A stretch of DNA of 38,016 bases from JACROF01 sp964533055 (GTDB lineage: Bacteria > Patescibacteriota > Microgenomatia > Levybacterales > UBA12049). Position numbers and translations under genes: made by a program. The stretch is taken from positions 1 to 38,016 of the forward strand of contig CAZHKZ010000007.1 of NCBI GenBank assembly GCA_964533055.1. The letters run 5' to 3'. Numbering within the stretch: the first letter of the stretch is position 1; each line of letters begins with the position of its first letter. Below the pieces are notes generated by a model that ran no database searches, was not told where the DNA came from, and saw only the letters and a list, made by a program, of their open reading frames with translations. Below, piece by piece: positions 8,121 through 15,764 of the stretch.

Positions 8121-8609
8121 CTACTTCGAAGAACGCCTGATCAATTTAGCAGAATTAATTATCTCTCTGATTTGTCCTTCTGCATCTTCGATTTCATTTG
8201 CACCAGTAAGACGTTGATACTCAAGGAGATAGTCAGATAAAGCAGCAATTCTCTCTTTGATGTCCTGACTAATTCCCTTAAGTTTTTGTGAGGTAGCAAT
8301 AACTGATGGCTGACTAGCGATTTGCTGACGAGTAGTTGCCTTAACTTTAAGTGCTTCTTTTGCTTTTTCAGCATTTTCTCTGTAAGTTGGATTGCCAAGA
8401 AATGCATCCTCATACATGTCTCTAAACTTCTTTTGCTCTTCGCGAAGCTTATCAAGACTCACAATGTGATTCTTGATCATCTCTTCTAAATTAAGCATGA
8501 TCGCTGCATCACCTATAACTTGTGGCTCAACCGGAGTTTCGGGCTGATCGCCATCTGTTGAAAGAACTTCTGCTTCTACGATTTCTGTTGGGTCTTTTTG
8601 GTCATCCAT
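8121..8609 (-). CDS. Coiled-coil protein of unknown function
   Basis: 162 residues; I do not recognise a family. The first 35 or so residues are acidic and proline-containing and probably disordered. The rest (about 40-160) is rich in Glu, Lys, Leu and Ala with heptad-like spacing, consistent with long helices or a coiled coil. There is no signal peptide or membrane segment, so it should be cytoplasmic. TATAGT at 8618-8623 on the minus strand ends eight bases before the ATG. It is transcribed away from typA through a short spacer containing a 14-base tandem repeat. It looks like a real gene from its clean frame and promoter. Confidence 0.65.
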   Translation of the reverse strand: MDDQKDPTEIVEAEVLSTDGDQPETPVEPQVIGDAAIMLNLEEMIKNHIVSLDKLREEQKKFRDMYEDAFLGNPTYRENAEKAKEALKVKATTRQQIASQPSVIATSQKLKGISQDIKERIAALSDYLLEYQRLTGANEIEDAEGQIREIINSAKLIRRSSK

Positions 8610-8617
8610 AAGTACTT

Positions 8618-8623
8618 ACTATA
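8618..8623 (-). promoter_or_regulatory. -10 box of the coiled-coil gene
   Basis: TATAGT on the minus strand, eight bases before the ATG at 8609, implies a leader of only a base or two. Confidence 0.4.
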
Positions 8624-8656
8624 CACAATGAAGTTTTAAGAACGCAAGAGGTAATT

Positions 8657-8684
8657 AGAATTCAAAGTTCAGAATTCAAAAATC
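8657..8684. repeat. Tandem 14-base direct repeat
   Basis: AGAATTCAAAGTTC is followed at once by AGAATTCAAAAATC, identical at 12 of 14 positions. The repeat lies between the end of typA (8693) and the start of the 8609 gene. The role is unknown. Confidence 0.5.
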
Positions 8685-8692
8685 AAGAATGG

Positions 8693-10507
8693 TTAGGCGA
8701 GTCCGAGGGCTTTTTTACGCTTTTCTGCTGATTCATCGAGAATCTTCTTTCTCATTCTTATAGATTTAGGAGTTACTTCAACGAGCTCATCGTCTCCAAT
8801 ATACTCTAGTGCATCTTCAAGCTCCATAATTTTAGGCGTATTGAAATGCTCATTCGTACCATCACCCTTTGATCGCATATTACTCAACTGCTTTATCTTG
8901 CAAACATTGACTGTAAGGTCCTCTGAACGAGAATGCTGGCCAACAATCTGTCCTTTATAAACTGTAACTGCAGGTCCAACAAAGAGTTCGCCTCTATCCT
9001 GGACATTTACAAGTCCATAGAGCGTTGTTGGTCCACCCTCAAATGCGATCAAGGATCCTCTTTCGCGTCGAAGTGAGTCTCCACTATCTTTTAGATAAGC
9101 GTGGAAGGTTACATTCATGATTCCTAGACCCTTTGTATCAGTGATGAATTCAGATCTATACCCAAAAAGATCTTTTGTGGCGATCAAGAACTCAAATGAT
9201 ACCATCGTATTTTCAGTCTTCATGTCCTTCATTTCTCCCCTTCGAGATCCCATCTTTTGCATAACTGCACCAGAATAATCTTGAGGAACTTCAAGGAACA
9301 ACTCTTCATATGGTGTCATCTTCACACCATCAATATTCTTCTCAATTACTTGTGGTCTTGAGACTTGGAACTCATACCCTTCACGTCGAAGTCTCTCAAT
9401 GACAATAGCTAGATGAAGCTCTCCACGTCCAGACACATTCCACTCGCCCGTTGGTAGATCTTCCACTCGAAGTGCCATATCTGTCTCTAACTCTTTATAA
9501 AGTCGCTCCCTGATCTGTCGAGACGTCTTGAACTCGCCTTCCTGACCTGCAAAAGGAGAGGTATTTACGCCAAATGTCATCATGACAGTTGGTTCTTCAA
9601 TATTTAAAAGAGGTAGCGCCATTGGGGTTGTGAGATCTGCGATAGTCTCACCGATTGTAACTTCTGGGATTCCTGAGATGGCGATGATATCACCAGCATG
9701 AGCTTCTTTAATAACAGCTTTACCAAGACCCTCATAGGACATAAGGGATGTAAGTCTCATTTTTTTCATCTCACCATCTCGATTAATATGCATGATCTCC
9801 TGACCCTCAGTAATAACTCCGTTGTAGATACGCCCTGTCGCAATTCTACCCTTGAACTGATCAGCACTTATAGTTGTGACCAGCATCTGAAGTGGCTTTG
9901 AGTCATCTCCACTTGGAGGTGAAACATGCTCAAGAATTGCATCAAAAATTGGTGAGATATCCGTCATTGCAGCTAGATCTGGCTCAAGTCCTGCCATACC
10001 ATTCTTAGCTGACGCATATACGATAGGAAAATCAGCAATAGTGTCATCTGCGCCTAACTCCAAAAAGAGATCGAGTGTCTTATCAAGAACATAATCGATT
10101 CGAGCATCTGGTCTATCGATCTTATTAACAACGACGATAATGCGAAGCTTCTTTGCAAGTGCTTGTCTGAGTACAAATCTAGTCTGTGGCATTGGACCCT
10201 CTTTTGCATCAACGAGCAAGAGACATCCATCAGCCATAGTAAGAACACGCTCAACTTCTCCACCAAAATCGGCGTGCCCTGGAGTATCGATGATATTAAT
10301 TTTAGTTCCTTTCCAATGAACTGAAGCATTCTTGGAGAAAATAGTAATTCCGCGCTCACGCTCAAGCTCATTACTATCCATGATAAGGTCTGAGCCTTCT
10401 AGCTCTTTTCCAATATCAGTCTTTGATTGACGCAAAAGAGCATCCACGAGAGTGGTCTTTCCATGGTCAACGTGAGCAATGATAGCGACATTTCGTAAGT
10501 TATTCAT
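8693..10507 (-). CDS. typA: Ribosome-associated translational GTPase TypA/BipA
   Basis: Translation-factor GTPase of 604 residues related to EF-G and LepA, implicated in ribosome assembly and adaptation to cold and stress. The G domain has G1 AHVDHGKTT (11-19), the DTPGHADF switch II and NKID for guanine recognition; the EF-G-like domains and the TypA-specific C-terminal domain follow (FEGGPTTLYGLVNVQDRG and NVCKIKQLSNMRSKG regions). Length is normal for the family. The start is the ATG at 10507. Unlike most genes here it has a real leader of about 42 bases holding a strong hairpin and a T-run right before the start codon, which suggests control of its expression. Confidence 0.96.
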   Translation of the reverse strand: MNNLRNVAIIAHVDHGKTTLVDALLRQSKTDIGKELEGSDLIMDSNELERERGITIFSKNASVHWKGTKINIIDTPGHADFGGEVERVLTMADGCLLLVDAKEGPMPQTRFVLRQALAKKLRIIVVVNKIDRPDARIDYVLDKTLDLFLELGADDTIADFPIVYASAKNGMAGLEPDLAAMTDISPIFDAILEHVSPPSGDDSKPLQMLVTTISADQFKGRIATGRIYNGVITEGQEIMHINRDGEMKKMRLTSLMSYEGLGKAVIKEAHAGDIIAISGIPEVTIGETIADLTTPMALPLLNIEEPTVMMTFGVNTSPFAGQEGEFKTSRQIRERLYKELETDMALRVEDLPTGEWNVSGRGELHLAIVIERLRREGYEFQVSRPQVIEKNIDGVKMTPYEELFLEVPQDYSGAVMQKMGSRRGEMKDMKTENTMVSFEFLIATKDLFGYRSEFITDTKGLGIMNVTFHAYLKDSGDSLRRERGSLIAFEGGPTTLYGLVNVQDRGELFVGPAVTVYKGQIVGQHSRSEDLTVNVCKIKQLSNMRSKGDGTNEHFNTPKIMELEDALEYIGDDELVEVTPKSIRMRKKILDESAEKRKKALGLA

Positions 10508-10549
10508 AAAAAATGGACCTTCCTAGAAATAGGAATAGTCCTATATTAT
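10508..10549 (-). promoter_or_regulatory. typA leader hairpin with terminator-like T-run
   Basis: In the typA transcript GGAC (10541-10538) pairs with GTCC (10518-10515), and TTCCTA (10537-side arm, 10535-10530) pairs with TAGGAA (10525-10520) around a TTTC loop. ATTTTTT (10514-10508) follows and then the ATG. This has the form of an intrinsic terminator. The only Shine-Dalgarno-like sequence (AGGAAGG) is inside the stem, so the hairpin could also block translation. Confidence 0.5.
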
Positions 10550-10556
10550 TAAAACT

Positions 10557-10585
10557 ATTATACAGGTTTTAGACAAATAACTCAA
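10557..10585 (-). promoter_or_regulatory. typA promoter
   Basis: On the minus strand TTGAGT (10585-10580), a 17-base spacer and a perfect TATAAT (10562-10557) predict a start near 10550. Confidence 0.55.
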
Positions 10586-10594
10586 GGTTGACCC

Positions 10595-10622
10595 TTGAAA
10601 TATCTGCTTGGTCTGATACTAT
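10595..10622 (+). promoter_or_regulatory. Enolase promoter
   Basis: TTGAAA (10595-10600), a 16-base spacer and TACTAT (10617-10622) end seven bases before the ATG at 10630, predicting an essentially leaderless mRNA. Confidence 0.45.
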
Positions 10623-10629
10623 TCTTTGT

Positions 10630-11916
10630 ATGAAGATATCCACTGTTAAAGCACGCCAAATTCTTGATTCTCGAGGATACCCCACTGTCGAAGCTGACAT
10701 TATCCTAGAAGATGGGGCGCTCGGACGTGCAGCAGTGCCATCAGGCGCTTCAACTGGCTCATTTGAAGCTATTGAGCTTCGAGACGCAGATAAGGACAAT
10801 TATCAAGGTAAATCAGTACTAAAAGCTGTCGGAAATGTGAATTCAGTCATCGCACAAACGCTTATCGGGAAGGATCTTGACCAGACTTCACTTGACCAGA
10901 CCTTGATTGAGCTAGATGGAACAGACAACAAATCTCATCTTGGTGCCAATGCTGTCCTTGCAGTCTCCCTAGCTTTTGCACATGCCTGCGCAAAAAGTGC
11001 CAATCAGCCTCTTTTTCAATACTTTCAAGATATTTCTAGATCCGAAAAGCTGCAACTCCCAGTTCCTATGATGAATATTATCAACGGCGGCAAACACGCA
11101 GCAGGGTCCACAGATATTCAAGAGTTCATGATCATGCCAGTTGGCGCATTGACATTTTCAACTGGACTTCAAATGGGTGCTAACATCTTCCACTCGCTTG
11201 GTAAAATACTTCATGAAAAAGGATATGGGACAACTGTCGGAGATGAGGGTGGCTATGCCCCTGCTGTAAAGAATGGGAATAAGGAAGCACTTGACCTCAT
11301 CGCCCTCGCTGTCGAAAAAGCTGGATACACCCTAGGGACTGATATCGTAATGGCACTGGATGTCGCTGCATCTGAACTCTATAAAGATGGACAATATGAA
11401 CTTAAAACCGAAAACCGAAAATTGTCTTCCGACGAGATGGTCTCTTGGCTTGAAGAACTTACTCAAAAGTATCCTATCGTTTCAATTGAAGACGGGCTCT
11501 CAGAGTCAGATTATGAAGGATGGAAAAAACTTACAGCAAAAATTGGAAATTCTGTGCAGATAGTTGGAGATGATCTCTTCGTCACCAATCCAGCTCGAAT
11601 TAAGACTGGTATTGAGGATCGCCAAGCGAATGCTGTGCTTGTTAAGCTCAATCAGATCGGTACACTAACAGAGACATTAGAAGCAGTAAAATTATCAAAT
11701 GAAGCTGGCTGGAAGAATATCATCTCGCACAGAAGTGGCGAGACAGAGGATACTACCATCGCACATCTCGTCGTCGGACTTGGAACTGGACAGATTAAGA
11801 CAGGTTCTCTTTCACGAACTGATCGTATCGCAAAGTACAATGAACTTCTTCGCATTGAGGAACAACTCGGAGATAAGGCAATCTACGCTGGGAAAAAAGC
11901 ACTAAAAGACCTCTAG
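10630..11916 (+). CDS. eno: Enolase
   Basis: Glycolytic enzyme that interconverts 2-phosphoglycerate and phosphoenolpyruvate; cytoplasmic, Mg2+-dependent. The 428 residues are the normal bacterial length. Diagnostic segments include ARQILDSRGYPTVEAD near the N-terminus, GASTGSFEAIELRD, the GDEGGYAP loop, metal-ligand regions VMALDVAASE, SIEDGL and QIVGDDLFVTNP, and the catalytic-Lys and SHRSGETEDT segment. The start is the ATG at 10630, with a promoter just before it; the longer frame from 10588 adds residues absent from the family. Phosphoglycerate mutase starts three bases after the stop, giving a lower-glycolysis operon. Confidence 0.98.
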   Translation: MKISTVKARQILDSRGYPTVEADIILEDGALGRAAVPSGASTGSFEAIELRDADKDNYQGKSVLKAVGNVNSVIAQTLIGKDLDQTSLDQTLIELDGTDNKSHLGANAVLAVSLAFAHACAKSANQPLFQYFQDISRSEKLQLPVPMMNIINGGKHAAGSTDIQEFMIMPVGALTFSTGLQMGANIFHSLGKILHEKGYGTTVGDEGGYAPAVKNGNKEALDLIALAVEKAGYTLGTDIVMALDVAASELYKDGQYELKTENRKLSSDEMVSWLEELTQKYPIVSIEDGLSESDYEGWKKLTAKIGNSVQIVGDDLFVTNPARIKTGIEDRQANAVLVKLNQIGTLTETLEAVKLSNEAGWKNIISHRSGETEDTTIAHLVVGLGTGQIKTGSLSRTDRIAKYNELLRIEEQLGDKAIYAGKKALKDL

Positions 11917-11919
11917 CAT

Positions 11920-12555
11920 ATGGCATATTTAGCACTTGTAAGACATGGACAATCAACGTGGAATGTAAAGAACTGGTGGACAGGCCTTACCGATGTGGAT
12001 CTCACTGATATCGGCATTATGGAGGCTAGATCAGCTGGCGAACATCTCAAAGATATCTCATTTGACCTTGCATTCACCTCAGTACTCATCCGTGCCAAAC
12101 ATACGTGGGAGTGTATTCAGGATGAGTTAATAAAGAAAGATATCCCGACAACTGAGAATGCTGCCCTTAATGAACGTGACTACGGAGACCTGGTCGGAAA
12201 AGACAAATGGGAGATGAAGGAAAAGTATGGAGACGAACAATTTTTTAAGTGGAGACGAGGATGGGACACCCCGCCACCCAATGGCGAATCTCTTAAGGAT
12301 GTTTACGCCCGGCTTATCCCATACTTTGAGTCCACCATTCTCCCATTTATTAAAGAGAATAAAAATATCATCATCGTTGCCCATGGCAACAGTCTTCGAG
12401 CTCTCGTAAAATATATTGAATCGGTATCAAATGAGGAGATCCCAATGCTTGAGATCGCAACTGGTGAGATCTATCTCTACCAAATGGATGAGAACGGTCA
12501 TATGATCTCAAAAGAGATCAGAAAGTCCGCCAATCTCCATCCACAAGCAATCTAG
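11920..12555 (+). CDS. gpmA: 2,3-bisphosphoglycerate-dependent phosphoglycerate mutase
   Basis: 211-residue histidine-phosphatase-fold enzyme that interconverts 3- and 2-phosphoglycerate. The phospho-acceptor is His9 in LVRHGQSTWN; the second His is His155 in VAHGNSLRALVKYIE. The dPGM-specific stretches WWTGLTDVDLT, NERDYGDLVGKDK and RRGWDTPPPNGESL support a true mutase rather than a general phosphatase. It is shorter than E. coli GpmA (250), lacking part of the C-terminal region. It sits three bases after eno, whose product uses its substrate, and three bases before a second histidine phosphatase. No clear ribosome-binding site is seen, so translation may be coupled to eno. Confidence 0.93.
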   Translation: MAYLALVRHGQSTWNVKNWWTGLTDVDLTDIGIMEARSAGEHLKDISFDLAFTSVLIRAKHTWECIQDELIKKDIPTTENAALNERDYGDLVGKDKWEMKEKYGDEQFFKWRRGWDTPPPNGESLKDVYARLIPYFESTILPFIKENKNIIIVAHGNSLRALVKYIESVSNEEIPMLEIATGEIYLYQMDENGHMISKEIRKSANLHPQAI

Positions 12556-12558
12556 AAT

Positions 12559-13194
12559 ATGAAAGTATATTTTGTAAGACACGGGCAGTCGATTTTTAAT
12601 CGAACCAAGCTTAAGAATAAAACGCATCAATTCCCAGAGACTCCACTTGGGGATGAGGGAATCAAGCAAGCAGAATTCGCAGCAAGACGATTTGCATCAA
12701 TTCCAATCGATATAATTCTAGCGAGCCCATACACTCGTGCTTTCCATACCGCTGAAATTATTAATAAAACTCTTAAAAAGGAAATTGTAAGTACTAATGC
12801 AATAACTGAGCGGCGTAATCCCACTTTTTTTCGCGGCAAAGAATCTGACCTCCCGGAACTCCAGGAAATCAAACAGCAAATTAGAGATCATGCAGATGAT
12901 AAAAATTGGCATTATGAAGATGAAGAAAACTTTCATGAATTCAAGGAGAGAATTTCAGGATTTATTGGTGATCTTACAAAAAGAACCGAGGATAATATCC
13001 TGGTTGTGAGTCATGGCTATGTATTGTCAATGGCGATTCTACTTATGCTTTTTGGTGACAAGCTCACACCTGACATTTACCAGTCGTTTATCAAGCACGC
13101 ACACACTTCAAATACAGGCATTACTCTATGTGAATACAATAATGAGGGCTGGTTCATACATACTTGGAATGATTACGCCCATCTTGGAGAGTAA
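12559..13194 (+). CDS. Histidine phosphatase family protein
   Basis: 211 residues with the phospho-acceptor motif FVRHGQSIFN (His8), ASPYTRAFHTAEI and VVSHGYVLSM. It keeps the branch-1 histidine phosphatase core but lacks the mutase-specific WWTG/RRGWDTPPPNGES segments of its neighbour, so it is more likely a phosphatase than a second mutase. The equal length and adjacency to gpmA suggest an old tandem duplication. It is the last gene of the eno operon; a palindromic repeat follows its stop. Substrate unknown. Confidence 0.85.
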   Translation: MKVYFVRHGQSIFNRTKLKNKTHQFPETPLGDEGIKQAEFAARRFASIPIDIILASPYTRAFHTAEIINKTLKKEIVSTNAITERRNPTFFRGKESDLPELQEIKQQIRDHADDKNWHYEDEENFHEFKERISGFIGDLTKRTEDNILVVSHGYVLSMAILLMLFGDKLTPDIYQSFIKHAHTSNTGITLCEYNNEGWFIHTWNDYAHLGE

Positions 13195-13200
13195 TTCACA

Positions 13201-13256
13201 TTGTCATGCTGAATTTAGTTCAGCATCTAGATCCTAAAACAAGTTCAGGATGACAA
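13201..13256. repeat. Palindromic intergenic repeat (REP/MITE-like)
   Basis: The 56-base element is bounded by TTGTCAT and ATGACAA inverted ends. Inside are the hairpin GCTGAA-TTTAG-TTCAGC and a second imperfect hairpin ending TTCAGGA, so it can fold as a cruciform. From general knowledge, sequences of the form GTCATGCTGAA...TTCAGGATGAC recur in intergenic regions of unrelated bacteria. It fills the gap between two convergent genes and may serve as a two-way terminator. Confidence 0.65.
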
Positions 13257-13264
13257 GATGCATC

Positions 13265-14452
13265 TTATTCTCGCAAAAACTTTTTTCCTTTTAATTTCTC
13301 TGGTAGATAGCTTGTGCCTTTGGGAGGGTGCATCTCATACCCTTTACCATAATCCAGCTCTTTCATGAGCTTAGTTGGGGCATTTCGAAGGTGAAGTGGA
13401 ATGGGCTCATTTGGATACTCATATACAGCCTCTTTAGCTAGAGCAAGCGCGTCATTACAAGCTCGGGACTTAGGAGCAGTGGCTAGATAGACACAGATAT
13501 GAGCCAAAATGAGCTGTGCCTCAGGCATACCTATCTTAGTCACAGCCTCAAATCCGGCGTTCGCCTGGATAAGTGCCCCTTTGTCTGCGATGCCAATATC
13601 TTCAGATGAAAATATGATCATCCGTCGTGCGATAAATTTGGGATCTTCCCCGTTCTCCAGCATTCGTGCCAAATAATAGAGTGCTGCATCTGGATCAGAT
13701 CCACGCATTGATTTGATGAAAGCTGAGATGATGTTGTAGTGCTCATCAGCCTTTTTGTCATAAAGTCCTGCAGTCTTAGTCTGAAAGACTTCTTGAATGA
13801 TCTCTGGGGTTATCGAAGGGCTCTCAAAATTAGTTGCTGCCATTTCAAGCGCATTGAGGAGTATTCGAGCATCGCCACCTGATAGTCTAATCAATAGCTC
13901 TTGAGCATCTTTGGTGATCTTTTTTTTATGATCTCCAAGCCCTTTTTCTTTATCAATAAGTGCACGTGTAATTATCTTACTCAGACCGTCACTACTCAAA
14001 CCCTTAAGTACAAAAACTTTGGATCGAGATAAGAGCGCGCTATTTACCTCAAAAGATGGGTTCTCTGTCGTGGCACCAATAAGTGTTACAAGCCCTGTCT
14101 CAACATATGGCAAAAGCACGTCCTGTTGTGCCTTATTCCAACGATGTATCTCATCGATAAAAATAATTGTCTTCTTTTGAAAAAGGGTTTGCTCTCTTGC
14201 CTCTTTGATGATCTTGTGCAGATCTTCTTTGCCAGTTGAGACGGCTGAGAGCATATGAAAATTAGAATCTGATTCTTTTGCAATGATACTTGCAAGCGTA
14301 GTCTTACCAGATCCTGGAGGACCCCAGAGAATGATCGAGGAGAGTGAGTCAGTCTGAATCATGCGTCGAATGAGCTTACCCTCACCTACTAGCTCTTCCT
14401 GGTCGACATATTCATCGAGAGTAGTGGGGCGCATCCGTGCAGCAAGATTCAT
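13265..14452 (-). CDS. rarA: Replication-associated recombination protein RarA (MgsA)
   Basis: AAA+ ATPase of the clamp-loader family that acts at stalled replication forks; cytoplasmic. 395 residues: N-terminal MNLAARMRPTTLDEYVDQEEL, Walker A GPPGSGKTT (44-52), Walker B FIDEIHRW, sensor GATTENPSFEVN, then a C-terminal tetramerisation domain with MRGSDPDAALYYLARML and ARRMIIFSSEDIGIAD, which are typical of RarA. It is a little shorter than E. coli RarA (about 447). TAGAAT sits six bases before the ATG, implying a leaderless mRNA. Confidence 0.95.
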   Translation of the reverse strand: MNLAARMRPTTLDEYVDQEELVGEGKLIRRMIQTDSLSSIILWGPPGSGKTTLASIIAKESDSNFHMLSAVSTGKEDLHKIIKEAREQTLFQKKTIIFIDEIHRWNKAQQDVLLPYVETGLVTLIGATTENPSFEVNSALLSRSKVFVLKGLSSDGLSKIITRALIDKEKGLGDHKKKITKDAQELLIRLSGGDARILLNALEMAATNFESPSITPEIIQEVFQTKTAGLYDKKADEHYNIISAFIKSMRGSDPDAALYYLARMLENGEDPKFIARRMIIFSSEDIGIADKGALIQANAGFEAVTKIGMPEAQLILAHICVYLATAPKSRACNDALALAKEAVYEYPNEPIPLHLRNAPTKLMKELDYGKGYEMHPPKGTSYLPEKLKGKKFLRE

Positions 14453-14458
14453 TTGACC

Positions 14459-14464
14459 ATTCTA
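14459..14464 (-). promoter_or_regulatory. rarA -10 box
   Basis: TAGAAT on the minus strand ends exactly six bases before the rarA ATG at 14452. Confidence 0.45.
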
Positions 14465-14497
14465 ACATACTAAATAAATCTATAATTCAGACTGGGA

Positions 14498-15355
14498 CTA
14501 TTTAAGGATAGGGAGACTAGCATTCACTGCAGGGGTTGCAGCTGAAGATGATGGAGTTGAAGTTATTGGCTGAGTTGGAGCGACAGTTGGCTTTATATCA
14601 AGATTACTAAAAATCATAGAACAACTTTTACCCTGACATGCAATACATGCAAATTTGGTACTCCCCAAGAGTGCAGCTCTATGGACTGGTGAATTAAGCC
14701 ACCAAGTTAGAGCTTCAGACTCTGTTCTCATACTAATCATATTTTCATTTGCAGCAAATCCCAGATTACGCGCTCTAAAGCCCGCGTGCATGTAGCTTGT
14801 TCCATAGATCTCATTGTCTAACTCTGGCGCTCGTGAAATTGCAACTGCGCATACCCTTGGATCCTTCACGAATGCTGGGAGGCCAACTTGAGCACGGTAG
14901 TTGTTAACCATAGCAAATAGCGTATCTGCATTCAGACCATCCCCAACTGTATTAGCATCTGGAATCGTTGGAGTGAAAGATGCTGCTGGGGAAGCAAGTG
15001 GAGCTGGACTTGGTGTTACCACTATTTCCTTCAGATCAGCCTGATCTGCCTTCTTTAAGACTGTTTTTGAAGGTGAAAAAGAACTTGCTCGATCATTATT
15101 GGCCTGAGTGATGATGACTGACTGAGACGATATCTGAGTGATTGCAAGAAACTGCGAAGGTAATCCGTAGGTAAAGAGCGATGGAGTAACGAGAGATGTT
15201 GTTGTGCATGGCTGAGAATCTGAAGCTATTTTAGCAACTGGTGAAGATGTGATCGGATTTGAGGAAGCCTGGGCCATTTTTGCCACAGGAAGGACAAACA
15301 TTGTCCCGAGCAGTAAGGACACGGCCAATCGGGTACTATGTACACGTAGTCGCAT
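14498..15355 (-). CDS. Secreted CAP (SCP/PR1-like) domain protein
   Basis: 285 residues. An N-terminal signal peptide (positive start, hydrophobic LAVSLLLGTMFVLPVA, then AQA near residue 30) directs export. A Ser/Thr/Pro/Ala-rich linker of about 100 residues leads to a CAP domain (about 140-250) with LFAMVNNYRAQVGLPAF, SYMHAGF, ENMISM and ALTWWLNSPVHRAALLGS, the usual CAP landmarks. Several Cys residues in the domain could form disulphides outside the cell. A second Pro/Thr-rich tail ends the protein. CAP proteins in bacteria are extracellular and mostly of unknown activity; adhesion or cell-surface roles are plausible. The ATG at 15355 is preferred over the TTG one codon upstream. Confidence 0.85.
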   Translation of the reverse strand: MRLRVHSTRLAVSLLLGTMFVLPVAKMAQASSNPITSSPVAKIASDSQPCTTTSLVTPSLFTYGLPSQFLAITQISSQSVIITQANNDRASSFSPSKTVLKKADQADLKEIVVTPSPAPLASPAASFTPTIPDANTVGDGLNADTLFAMVNNYRAQVGLPAFVKDPRVCAVAISRAPELDNEIYGTSYMHAGFRARNLGFAANENMISMRTESEALTWWLNSPVHRAALLGSTKFACIACQGKSCSMIFSNLDIKPTVAPTQPITSTPSSSAATPAVNASLPILK

Positions 15356-15367
15356 CAACGACCTCGA

Positions 15368-15373
15368 ACTATA
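15368..15373 (-). promoter_or_regulatory. -10 box of the CAP-protein gene
   Basis: TATAGT on the minus strand lies 12 bases before the ATG at 15355, giving a leader of about five bases. Confidence 0.35.
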
Positions 15374-15472
15374 CTAAAAAGACAGAAAAAATGCAAATCG
15401 ATGAGCTTTTGTGAGGACATTTTGAGGCTAAACAACGATTTTAGTAGGGTAAATGCACTCACGCTAACTTTC

Positions 15473-15481
15473 TGTTACAGT
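15473..15481 (+). promoter_or_regulatory. Extended -10 of the GIY-YIG gene
   Basis: TGT-TACAGT ends seven bases before the ATG at 15489. The GTG at 15480 lies inside this box, which argues against it as the start codon. Confidence 0.35.
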
Positions 15482-15488
15482 GAAAATC

Positions 15489-15764
15489 ATGATACAAAAG
15501 ACTAAAAAGAAGGACTGGCACGTCTACATGATCAAATGTGCTGATGAGACACTTTATACAGGAATCACGACAGATATCGCCAAACGCATTCAGGCTCATA
15601 ATGGAGAGATCAAAGGTGGAGCTAAATACACACGATTCAAAAGACCGGTAATTCTCGTCTATCAAGAAGTGTCTAAAGACCGTAGTAGCGCATCAATTAG
15701 GGAGTATGAGTTAAAGAAACTCTCTCGAGAAGAAAAAATGCGACTAATAACTACTCCCACTTAA
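15489..15764 (+). CDS. GIY-YIG domain protein (UPF0213/YhbQ-like)
   Basis: Small stand-alone GIY-YIG nuclease-fold protein of 91 residues. The two signature strands read VYMI (12-15) and LYTGIT (22-27), followed by AKRIQAHN and a conserved helix with Arg; KYTRFKRPVILVYQE is typical of the UPF0213 group. Members such as E. coli YhbQ have been linked to DNA repair or processing. I use the ATG at 15489; an in-frame GTG at 15480 is possible but overlaps the likely -10 box. Its 3' end overlaps the convergent ABC permease gene by 14 bases. Confidence 0.88.
   Translation: MIQKTKKKDWHVYMIKCADETLYTGITTDIAKRIQAHNGEIKGGAKYTRFKRPVILVYQEVSKDRSSASIREYELKKLSREEKMRLITTPT

Noticed and set aside
12559..13194. 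A second true phosphoglycerate mutase
   Set aside because: It keeps only the general histidine-phosphatase motifs and lacks the mutase-specific segments present in its neighbour.
15423..15430. Third copy of the TGAGGCTA box found upstream of fic
   Set aside because: About one chance copy of an 8-base word is expected in a window this size, and there is no accompanying palindrome here.
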